Made by a program: the position numbers and the translations under genes. The notes under the pieces were generated by a model that was given only the letters and a program-made list of their open reading frames with translations, was not told where the DNA came from and searched no databases. 20,851 nucleotides of DNA from Plakobranchus ocellatus (taxonomy: Eukaryota > Mollusca > Gastropoda > Plakobranchidae): assembly GCA_019648995.1 (NCBI GenBank), contig BLXT01000592.1, positions 506,262 to 527,112 of the forward strand, given 5' to 3'. Positions 1 to 7,520 of the stretch are shown piece after piece; positions within the stretch are counted from its first letter, which is position 1; each line of letters starts with the position of its first letter.

Positions 1-714
1 ATGACGAAATGAAGGCAACTTTAGTCAACAGTCGACAAGTTCAAAGCTGACCAAAAAAAAAAAAAAAATCGTAAATAATAACAAAAATATTTTAATTCAA
101 AGGCAAAATTAGATTAGATCTAGACTCTATATGATTGTAAATTTCTGGAAAGATTTATGACGGCAAATTACTTTTGGGTTACAATGGCAGCTGAATTTCA
201 GATGATAATCTCCAATATGGCTTTTGAAATATATGACAAGTAATGCATATGAAATGTATTCTTTCTCACATTAATAAGACCAAATGGTGATAATGTGATG
301 TGGTAAGTTGAAAAGCAGTTTAAACCCATACATTTTCTATTTGGAAAGCTTGCCAAAATAATTTTTTATTTTTATCTTTGCCCAACTTAAAAATTTATTT
401 AATGGAATGATAAATTTAGGCTTTATATTTTAAAAGCCAGCTGAGTTAGGTACAGGAAATTCTATGTAGAGGGAATAACCCCGAGCCTAATGACACTTCC
501 TATGCTTAGAAATGAAGTAAGTACATGATATGTGGCTTTCATCAATGACCAAATTTCACATACATTTTTTTGTCTTTTCAGATTTTTTTTTTTAATTTCA
601 GAGATTTCAAGAGGACTTGTATTATGTAAACAAGATATTTAAAACTTTTGGAAAATATAATCAACACCCAATGCTAGTAGAAATTTCCCTGAAACTAAGC
701 ACAGCAATCATACA
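1..714 (-). other. Probable 3' UTR and downstream flank of the minus-strand terminal exon
   Basis: No open frame here looks like protein. On the minus strand this region directly follows the stop codon at 715-717. The first AATAAA hexamers downstream of that stop read on the minus strand at 394-399 and 365-370, which would give a 3' UTR of roughly 320-350 bases. A run of 16 A lies at 53-68. The two hexamers are seen; their use as polyadenylation signals is inferred, and in sequence this AT-rich one such hexamer by chance is not surprising. Confidence 0.4.
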
Positions 715-934
715 TCATATCTTTGTTACAGGAACAAACTGGCTTTCATTTTGATCCATGTAGATAACTGGGCTTTTGTCTCGATGCAGTGCATCATAGG
801 ATGTGACATTCGTGGATTTTACTGCTGTCTTTTCTTTATTGCCGCTAGCATCCCTTGGAGCTCCTGTAGAGCTTGAACCTGGAGATGTTTTGTACTTAAA
901 TACATTTGTCCTCACAAGGTTCCCTTCAACCCAC
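715..934 (-). CDS. Terminal coding exon of an unidentified minus-strand gene, PDZ-ligand-like C-terminus
   Basis: On the minus strand a strong acceptor (long CT tract then GAAG, 935-955) opens an exon that stays in frame for 72 codons to a TGA at 715-717. Its first base completes a codon begun in the previous exon, so that exon must end with two bases of a codon. The peptide begins WVEGNLVRTNVFKYK, continues with a Ser/Gly/Lys-rich, probably disordered stretch (SPGSSSTGAPRDASG), and ends SQFVPVTKI. The last three residues TKI fit a class I PDZ-binding tail (S/T-X-hydrophobic), as found on many membrane receptors and channels; that is a pattern, not proof. Composition is much less AT-driven than chance frames nearby. 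I do not recognise the protein. It may be the last exon of the split gene at 13293-20627 or of a separate gene. Confidence 0.6.
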
Positions 935-989
935 CTTCAGAAAAGAAAAAGAAACCTTGCATTTACATAACTAACCTTAACTTTGCCTG

Positions 990-1012
990 GCTATATTTTA
1001 TATTTATATACA
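990..1012 (+). promoter_or_regulatory. Weak TATA-like stretch upstream of the repeat-protein gene
   Basis: An AT stretch containing TTTATATA lies about 85-105 bases before the predicted end of the first exon. Its position would suit a short 5' UTR exon starting around 1035-1050. In DNA this AT-rich such strings are common, so support is mainly positional. Confidence 0.15.
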
Positions 1013-1039
1013 ACACCATTCCTTCTTTTTTTTACAATT

Positions 1040-1096
1040 ATATTTCCGGCCCCCCTATACTCTCTCTTTCCCCCTCCTCCACCTCCCCTCTCACTG
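1040..1096 (+). other. Predicted 5' UTR exon end (3' boundary at 1096)
   Basis: A pyrimidine-rich stretch ends in CACTG followed directly by GTAAGTAT, a near-perfect animal splice donor with its GT at 1097-1098. It faces the strong acceptor in front of the coding exon at 1633 or 1642, so together they define a plausible leader exon and a 537-546 bp intron. The left boundary is not determined; 1040 is only indicative. The exon is probably non-coding, because the downstream coding exon has an in-frame stop just before its ATG. Confidence 0.45.
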
Positions 1097-1633
1097 GTAA
1101 GTATTTGCATATCAAATAGAGGAATTTGTTTATTTCAATTTACAAAATCTATAATCTCTAAAACTGGCAGATGCCTAGTAAACATTGAAATCAATAGTTT
1201 GAGATATTGATCATGTGAGAAATATTTTAAGATACCCTAAAGATTGGTGCTACATAAGAATTTTCTATATATAAAAACAATTTCAACAGCTTACTTGATA
1301 CAAATGGGACAGGTACAGAACTAATACAAAGTGATGGTCATAAATCTTACTGACACTTTTTTACAAATATAAAGACAAGAAAGATGGACCTTCATTTCTT
1401 TGATTTTTTGTGAATTTTTCAAACTGTAAACCAAATAATAATATCCAGGGAAGTTAATGTATCTGGAATTGTTTACATTGAAATTGTTTTAATGAGTTTC
1501 GTAATGGTAATGAAAATAAAAAAAGTTTAAGATGTGTATAAACAAAGTGTGCAAAAAAATAATGGGAGCTGGTAACCATAAAATCTGCAGCATGAATTAT
1601 AGTTTTGTTGATTTTCTCTTCCATCTGCGCTAG
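1097..1633 (+). other. Predicted intron in the 5' UTR of the repeat-protein gene
   Basis: The intron runs from the donor GTAAGTAT at 1097 to a tract ending TCTTCCATCTGCGCTAG at 1633. A second AG at 1641-1642 is an equally usable acceptor. The interior is AT-rich with no convincing exon on either strand. Small frames here overlap the acceptor region antisense and have no protein-like composition. Confidence 0.45.
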
Positions 1634-1652
1634 GCTTGTCAGCTGAGAGAAC

Positions 1653-2609
1653 ATGCAGCAAGTGGCCAGTAACCCATATCCTGGATTTGATCAAAGTGGA
1701 CAATACTGCACACCTCGCAGAGCTCCACGAGTGCGTCCTGAAGCTGAGGAGTATGCTGGGAAACATCAAGGCAGCATCAACTTATTTAATTCTGAAAAAC
1801 ACACTCACACAATTCCTCCACCTCCTTCTCCACGATGTCCCACTGGAGAGGCGAGACAAAACTATGAAATGTCTCGGTCTGGCCTGATTGGAAGCTTGCT
1901 TGGAGGCAGTGGTCAGAGGCCTCCATTACAACCACCACCAGCTGCAAGAGTGACCAGGCAGAGTGAAGGCATTGCTGAAGCACATAAAGGTCATCCTATG
2001 AACAATCTCCTAACCAATTATGGTAAGAATGCTCCTTCTCCTAGGCCGAATCCCAGGGTTAAACGTGAAGCAGAAGAAGCAGCTGATATGGGTAGAGGAA
2101 ATCGTATGAGTGCATTGATACATAACCCTGCTGCTATCCCTAACACTTCTAGAAATGCACCAAGAGTAAAACCTGAGGCAGAAGAAAATGCTATCAATGG
2201 CTCTGGTGCTGGCATGGCCAAAGTTATGGGAAAGTATGGAGAAACACCAAGATCCCAGAGAGGAGTACCAAGGATTAAACCAGAGGCATCTGAGATTGCT
2301 GAGTTGGATAAAGGCAAACAAATGGAGGGCTTGTTTCACAACTATGGTAAACAGCGTCCTGAGCCTAGAGTGGCACCAAAAGTTAAAGATGGCCCTGGAA
2401 GAGATATGGCAAACTTGGATCAAGGAGGGAGAATGTCAAAACTTCTGCATGAGGGAAGCTGTTTACCTCAGGATCCACAACCTTTACCAAGAGCTTCATC
2501 ATCTGCTGGCAGGAAAAATCTGAAGAAAAGCAAGAGCAGCAACATCAGCAATATATTTGCTGAAAACTCAAAGTGGCAGATTGTACCTAAGGCTGGTGTC
2601 CGCAACTGA
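1653..2609 (+). CDS. 318-residue protein of seven 36-residue repeats, function unknown
   Basis: This is one uninterrupted coding exon. The ATG at 1653 is chosen because an in-frame TGA lies at 1644-1646, downstream of the likely acceptor. Residues 25-267 are seven copies of one repeat, starting near residues 25, 60, 98, 134, 170, 206 and 242; the last five are exactly 36 residues apart. Each copy has a head like PRVKPEAEE, a Gly-containing middle, a Met usually 18 residues from the start, and a tail like LFHNYGK. Copies 5 and 6 are the cleanest; copy 2 (60-87) is the most diverged and copy 7 has lost the Glu run. Proline-rich linkers sit near 54-60 and 90-96. Residues 268-318 are Ser/Lys-rich. 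No signal peptide or membrane segment is visible, so an intracellular, largely extended scaffold or filament-associated protein is a guess only. The final 15 residues come from an unrelated DNA repeat. I do not recognise the family. Confidence 0.85.
   Translation: MQQVASNPYPGFDQSGQYCTPRRAPRVRPEAEEYAGKHQGSINLFNSEKHTHTIPPPPSPRCPTGEARQNYEMSRSGLIGSLLGGSGQRPPLQPPPAARVTRQSEGIAEAHKGHPMNNLLTNYGKNAPSPRPNPRVKREAEEAADMGRGNRMSALIHNPAAIPNTSRNAPRVKPEAEENAINGSGAGMAKVMGKYGETPRSQRGVPRIKPEASEIAELDKGKQMEGLFHNYGKQRPEPRVAPKVKDGPGRDMANLDQGGRMSKLLHEGSCLPQDPQPLPRASSSAGRKNLKKSKSSNISNIFAENSKWQIVPKAGVRN
1725..2453 (+). repeat. Coding tandem repeat, 108-bp period, seven copies
   Basis: At DNA level this is the repeat behind residues 25-267. 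Copies start near 1725, 1830, 1944, 2052, 2160, 2268 and 2376, so the last five starts are spaced exactly 108 bases. The best conserved piece is the PEAEE head (GCAGAAGAA-like) and the ATGG/ATGAG around the conserved Met. Copies are diverged at nucleotide level but keep exact phase, which points to selection on protein spacing and not to a fresh slippage expansion. Confidence 0.8.
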
Positions 2610-2937
2610 GAACTGGAAATTGCAGATCATGCCATAGACTGGTGTCTGCAACTGAGAACTTGAAATTAGCAGATAATGCCATGTGCTGGTCTCTGCCCCT
2701 TGAGAACTGGAAATTGAAAAATCATGCCTAGGTTGGTATTTGGTACCCAGAACTTGAAATCTGTAGATTATGCCATCGTTTAGTATCTGCATCTTTATAA
2801 CTGAAAATTGGCAGTTCATGCCATAGGCTGGTGTATGCAATTATAGGATTGGAAACCAACAGATCTTGCCATGAGCTGGAATTTACAACCAGAGAATGAG
2901 AAATTGGCAGATTTTGTTATGAGCTAGTGAGCAACTT
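2562..2937 (+). repeat. Degenerate ~47-bp tandem repeat spanning the stop codon into the 3' UTR
   Basis: There are about eight diverged copies, beginning near 2562, 2608, 2654, 2702, 2750, 2803, 2845 and 2891. Each copy has the order GAGAACTGGAAATT, then GCAGAT, then ATGCCATAG, then CTGGTGTCTGCAACT. Copy 1 encodes residues 304-318 of the repeat protein. The TGA stop at 2607-2609 is formed exactly where copy 1 meets copy 2. Unit length (42-53 bp) is not held to a multiple of three, so most of the array is non-coding. The array is unrelated to the 108-bp repeat in the coding region. Confidence 0.8.
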
Positions 2938-3292
2938 TCAAACAACGTACATACTGTGCCAAGGGCCAGGTGCTTAACTGGCGAAGTGAAAAAAGCAGAT
3001 TGTCTACATTTGATGAAATCCTGTTTTTGATAGATATTACCTTTTTTGTAGTCGTGACAGTGTAAGCAATGAAAAAAATCCAGGGAAGATCATACCAAGG
3101 GCTGTTATAGATAGTATATTTATTTTGAGACCAGTTTTGTATATGTCATCTTTTGAGTAGAATTCCTTTTGTGTAAAATATGTTTTGAATGACAGACTCA
3201 ATGATATCATACTATCTTGATCAACTTTCCTTCAGAGCCTTTATTATCAAACAAAGTGTAATATCAAGAAATTTAAAGAAATAGGCACGGTT
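2938..3292 (+). other. 3' flank or 3' UTR of the repeat-protein gene, no gene seen
   Basis: No protein-like frame is present. A weak ninth copy of the 47-bp unit may persist near 2975-3000. No AATAAA or ATTAAA hexamer is seen on the plus strand between the stop and the LINE at 3304, so the end of the transcript is not located. Bases from about 3270 may already belong to the older LINE that continues at 5197. Confidence 0.4.
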
Positions 3293-3303
3293 ATACTCAA
3301 TAA
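3293..3303 (+). repeat. Left target-site duplication of the RTE-like LINE (ATACTCAATAA)
   Basis: The 11 bases ATACTCAATAA recur exactly at 5186-5196, directly after the TGATGATGATGAT tail of the LINE. The bases outside the pair differ (T before the left copy, G before the right). This is the signature of target-primed reverse transcription. Confidence 0.85.
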
Positions 3304-3309
3304 TACTGA

Positions 3310-3930
3310 AAGTGGATGACAGAAGACATTCTGAATTTGATGGACAAACGACGAAAGGCAAAAGGAGAACAAGGAGAATATGAAAGCATTCACAGAGAAG
3401 TTCGGAGAAAATGCGAAGAAGCTAAAGAGGCCTGGCTTAATGAAAAATGTCGAGAAATAGACAAATTCCAAAGACAAGCTCCAAATACAATGTACAGGAA
3501 TGTAGAAGAACTGATAGGAAAGAAAAAAGCTAGTTCAATCGGATGCTTAAAGGCAAAAAATGGAGAAATCATAATGGAAAAAGATAAAATTCTAGAAAGA
3601 TGGTCAGAATATATTAAAGAACTTTTTGACGACGAAAGGAAAGAAATAGAAGTAATGAAGGGCAACTTTGCAGGACCACCAATTCTGAAAGACGAAGTAA
3701 GGACAGCTATCTGGAAGATGAAAAATGGAAAAGCCACAGGACTGGATAACATCGCTGCAGAACAAATAAAGGCCCTGGATGAATTTGGCATCAATAAAAT
3801 AACAGAGCTCCTTGATGAGATATATGAAACAGGGGAAATCCCAAAGGAAATGCTTAAGTCAATTTTTATTGCTCTCCCAAAAAGGATGGAGCGACAGAAT
3901 GTGAACTCCACCGTACTATTAGCCTTATGA
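3310..3930 (+). pseudogene. LINE polyprotein, part 1: linker and start of reverse transcriptase (broken by frameshift)
   Basis: Family similarity begins at about 3310 (KWMTEDILNLMDKRRKAK); an in-frame TGA at 3307-3309 lies just upstream, so the ATG at 3316 is an internal Met of the original protein and not its true start. The frame contains the lysine/glutamate-rich linker, WSEYIKELF (about residue 95), the RT block with KMKNGKATGLDNIAAE (about residue 140), and GEIPKEM before IALPK. Reading then goes out of phase at the A run 3879-3883: from there the family sequence continues in the frame of the next entry, so one base is missing here. The last ~16 residues of this frame (to 3930) are out-of-phase and meaningless. 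Confidence 0.85.
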
Positions 3931-5177
3931 GTCAGGTAATGAAAATCCTCCTCAGAATAGTCATGATGAGAGTAAGAAATAAGATAAGACCAGAGATTGG
4001 TGACACACAATGTGGTTTTGTTGAAGGAAAAGGAACAACAAATGCAGTTTACATGCTCAGAATGATAATAGAAAGGGCTTTGGAAATGCAGAAGGACATA
4101 TACCTATGTTTTATTGACTACACCAAGGCTTTTGACAGAGTTAAACACTGGGAAATGATCAAACAACTAAAACAATTACACGTGGACGGAAAAGATCTCC
4201 AGATAATAAAAAATATCTACTGGCAACAAATTGCAGCAGTCAGGATAGAAAATGAGATAAGCCCTTTCCAAATGATAAAGAGAGGAGTAAGACAAGGATG
4301 TGTACTCTCACCGGATCTCTTTAACCTTTACAGTGAAACAATCCTAAGAAACTTAGATGAATACCCAGGAATTAGAATAGGTGGAAGAATTATCAATAAT
4401 CTACGGTATGCAGACGATACAGTGTTAATAGCGGAAAATAAGGAAGATCTACAAAAATTGATAGACATAGCAGCAACCGAAAGTAAAAGAATGGGACTCG
4501 AATTAAACAACAAAAAGACAGAAGTTATGGTTATTAGTCGGAGGCCAAATCTGAACGCTGATCTCTTTGTTGATGGGACAAAATTGAAACAACGCGACTC
4601 TTTCAGATATCTAGGAACTATCATAACACAGGACGGTAAAAGCCACACAGAAATAAAAGCTAGAATTGCACAAGCCAAAACTAACTTCCAAAAAATGAAA
4701 CCATTACTAACCAACAACAAAATAACGATAACAACTAGAAAAAGAGCCCTTCAATGTTACATTGAACCCATACTCATGTACGGATGTGAGGCTTGGACAA
4801 TAACTAAAGAGATACAAAAGAAAATTGAGGCCGCTGAGATGTGGTTCTTTAGACGTATGCTAAGAGTACCATGGACGGCGAGAAAGACGAACGAAGAGGT
4901 TCTGAAAGAGACTGAGTCAACCAGGTCCTTGATGAACAGAGTACGAAGACGCCAGGCAAAGTTTGTGGGACACATAATGAGAAGAGAAGGATTAGAGAAC
5001 CTTGTTACAACTGGAAGAATGGAGGGGAAGAAGAGCAGAGGAAGACAAAGAGAGAAAATGCTGGATGGCATGACTTCTTGGATGGGGACAAAGAGAGTGA
5101 CGGACGCATTGTCGGAATCCTGGGATCGAGAGAGCTGGAAGGACATGATCGCCAACGCCAAGGGGCAAGGCACCTGA
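3882..5177 (+). pseudogene. LINE polyprotein, part 2: reverse transcriptase catalytic core and C-terminal region
   Basis: This is the continuation in the second frame; its first ATG is at 3927. Counting from that Met, the first catalytic Asp box is FIDYTKAFDRV (Asp64 and Asp70), GVRQGCVLSPDLFNLY follows, and the YADD box is at 4407-4418 (Tyr161). Further on come FRYLGTIIT and the C-terminal hallmark YGCEAWTITK...RRMLRVPW, then GHIMRREGL and the basic KKSRGRQREKMLDGM. This C-terminal arrangement is typical of RTE-like endonuclease-reverse transcriptases, which copy their own RNA at a nicked chromosomal site. No in-frame stop interrupts 416 codons, so the enzyme core is intact even though the whole protein is not. 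Confidence 0.9.
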
Positions 5178-5185
5178 TGATGATG

Positions 5186-5196
5186 ATACTCAATAA
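5186..5196 (+). repeat. Right target-site duplication of the RTE-like LINE
   Basis: ATACTCAATAA is identical to 3293-3303 and directly follows the TGATGATGATGAT tail. Removing 3304-5196 restores the probable pre-insertion site. Confidence 0.85.
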
Positions 5197-6354
5197 GCTC
5201 TAAACCAACTAGACACAGATGACATTGCCTCGCAAAACACTTAGTGAAAGACCCCGTTTGACAAGCATGTCCTACTCGTCACTAGGTGGTTATCAGTGAG
5301 GCCATATGCACCATGATACAACAGCAATGTGAAGTCTGCAAAGAGGAAGTGTTGGATGGCAGAACAAGAGTGGTTAAAAATTGGACCAAATGTATGCAAG
5401 AACTTTTTAAAATTAAAAAGAAGTGTGGAAGAAAAAGATTCAATCAGTAAAGAAAGACTATTATGTTTGAAAATTTCAATCCCCAAGATCTTGTGAATAA
5501 TTACTCATTTTCTGGGACCAGCGCTCAGGTGAATTCCCCCAAAAATTTGTTCTTTGTATTTTTGATGATTCAGTGCTACCAGACAAATTTGTTGACTGTT
5601 TTTTAAAGAAAGTTCATAACCTTAGAAACAAGTGTGATGATACTGAGGTATATGATGATTTTGATGAATTCAATGGAGCTGCCCCAGAAAAGGTGTAATT
5701 CAGTAACTGAAAACCATCAAATTTGTTATTCTGAAAGCTCTATCCACATTCTGTGACTTAGATCCAATCCTAACGTCTGTTCTCCATGCCCGCAATGAAG
5801 AACTACTTTCATCAATGACAAAAATTATAAATAATTGTTTATTGAATGGTTCTGTGCCAGCATATTTCAAAGAAGCAATATTGTCACACCATTACTAAAG
5901 AAGCCAAACCCAGACCAAAATGTCCTAAAAAAGTATAGATTTGATTCTCATCTGTCTTTTTTAAAAAAAAAAAATCCTTGAGAAGATCATTCTGTTCTAA
6001 TTGCAAACCCATGTTGATGTTAATGATCTGATAGAGCCATTGCAATCAGCATACAACTTAGCACTGAAACTGCCTTGCTTAACCCTTTCACCTGTTGATG
6101 TACTGAGCATTTTATTACTTAAACTCAGATTCCCCTGAAGAAGTGCAACGAAAATATGATTTTCCCAATTATTTAGATCAATAGTATACAGCAACAATAT
6201 ATAGGTGAAAGAGTTAAGGTAAAAATATGATATTCTTTTTGACTGTGATTCACGGAAAGTACATTTGTTAAATCTTTTTGATCTGTCAGCTGCCTTTGAC
6301 TTACTTATCACTCCATTCTTCCTGAAAGATTAGATTTTTATTTAGCAATAACAT

Positions 6355-6576
6355 TTGACATCATTGGCATTGCTTATAAATTGGCTTGAATCTTTCAAGA
6401 TAAAATTAAGCTCACATACTCTAATATATAGGCTTCCACAGGAATTTGTATTGGTGCCTGATTTGTTTACTCTTTACTCACAGCCCCTTATGCAAAAAAT
6501 CTCAACACATACATTGCTATTATTTTATGTTGATGATGCACAGTTTGATGTTCCAACCAAGCTAAAAAGCAACTGA
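6355..6576 (+). pseudogene. Fragment of CR1/L2-like reverse transcriptase with YVDD box
   Basis: A 73-codon piece of the decayed LINE. It covers the part of the palm domain from PQEFVLVPDLFTLYSQPL to the catalytic YVDD (family YADD or FADD) and DAQFDVPTKL. The family motif PQGSVLGPLLF is worn to PQEFVLVPDLF. Frames before and after it are interrupted. Confidence 0.75.
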
Positions 6577-6978
6577 GCTTATTTACTATTTGGAAAGTTA
6601 CATTGTCTGTTTTAAAACTTGGATGAATAAAAAAAGCCAGACTCAATGTTATATGACAAGACAAAGGCAATCATGCTAGGTAGTAAAAAAATATTAAAAA
6701 ACGTGGATGAGAATTTGATGATTATCTGTGGTTGTAAAATAAGATATTAAAAAATGAAAAGAATCTAGATTTCTTTTTCGACTGCGACCTATCTAATTCA
6801 AGTCATGAGAATCATTCAATGTGTTCAATCGCCTAATCAGCATCTTCATACATGCTGAACGAGCATGGTCTCTAGTTTAGTTTCTCTGAAACTTGCATAC
6901 TGTAATTCCAGTTTGTCCCACCTTTCTCTTGCATACTGAAGTGCTTCTTACTAACTAAAGAGTTCCTTTAAATTTTAT

Positions 6979-7212
6979 TTGCCTTTAAGAAAATTAAGGT
7001 CGTCAGATGAGACCCTGGTTGTCCCAAAAATCAAGTTGAAATCAGAAGGAGAAAGTTTTTTTTTTTTTTTTTTTAAAGGGCCTAAGGTTAGGAATTTTCT
7101 ACCAAAACACGTGAGAGAAAAATTATCTGTTGAGTTTTTAAGCAAACTCCTACAACGTTTCTTTTTAGATTTTGATTGCATTTTGCTTGATGCTTTTTTA
7201 TTGCGTGTATGA
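6979..7212 (+). pseudogene. C-terminal fragment of the CR1/L2-like LINE protein
   Basis: This stretch preserves the characteristic end of the family protein: LRSSDETLVVPK, then KGPKVRNFLPKHVRE (family APKLWNSLP-like), then the terminal helix region. A T run in the middle encodes an unnatural row of six Phe where the family has a short mixed segment, so slippage has altered the copy. Confidence 0.7.
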
Positions 7213-7520
7213 GAAAAATGTATATTTTTACTAATTTTTTTTTTTTAGAAATTTTCATAGAATGTATGTTACTTTCTTAGTCCCCATTTATTGTATACAT
7301 TGTATTATTTATTATAATGTATTTTTTTTTTTACAGAGCTGACATATATTTACCTAGAAGCATGTCTTACAATTTTAAATTGTTTTGACTTACTTTAATA
7401 TTTTTATGTAAATACAAAGTGCTATCCTATTTGCTAAATTAATAGGGATATTTCGGATCAGGGTTTAGAGCCTAGCACACTGGATAAAAGGGCTATAGAA
7501 ATGCTATTACTATTATTTTC

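Larger units (their letters stand above)
3304..5185 (+). mobile_element. 5'-truncated RTE-like LINE retrotransposon
   Basis: This 1.9-kb insertion is bounded by the 11-bp duplication. It keeps the linker, reverse transcriptase and C-terminal region of an RTE-like non-LTR element but lacks the N-terminal endonuclease. The 3' end has almost no UTR: the coding region stops at 5177 and the element ends in a short TGA/GAT repeat, typical of RTE-type elements. The single frameshift and the intact duplication mean it inserted fairly recently. It lies 0.7 kb after the stop codon of the repeat-protein gene, in the same direction, and seems to have landed inside an older LINE. It cannot move by itself, because the endonuclease is missing. 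Confidence 0.9.
5197..7520 (+). mobile_element. Decayed CR1/L2-like LINE, endonuclease-RT linker to 3' tail
   Basis: Matches to CR1/L2-type elements appear in the right order but in changing frames with many stops. They are: VRPYAP then a stop then YNSNV (5296 on, where the family has RPxAPWY, so Trp became TGA); CDLDPILTSVL (around 5750); VTPLLKKPNPDQNV (around 5885); LLNLFDLSAAFDL (around 6265-6300); LVPDLFTLYSQPL (around 6450-6490); the catalytic box as YVDD at 6526-6537; and the C-terminal LRSSDETLVVPKIKLK (around 6994) through VRNFLPKHVREKL. A run of T at about 7056-7074 has expanded inside the last coding block. The tail GGGCTATAGAAATGCTATTACTATT (7486-7510) matches the usual CR1/L2 ending. 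The element is old and inactive. Confidence 0.8.

Noticed and set aside
2010-2423. Long minus-strand frames opposite the repeat-protein gene
   Set aside because: They are antisense shadows of the coding repeat; their periodic composition follows the plus-strand protein.
2568-2840. 90-codon minus-strand frame with repeated ISSSQ-like segments
   Set aside because: It is the antisense reading of the 47-bp tandem repeat; its repeated peptides come from the array and no start or splice context supports it.
3390-5193. Several minus-strand frames of 60-206 codons
   Set aside because: They lie opposite the intact LINE reverse transcriptase frames and have the hydrophobic/Ser-rich composition of antisense readings.
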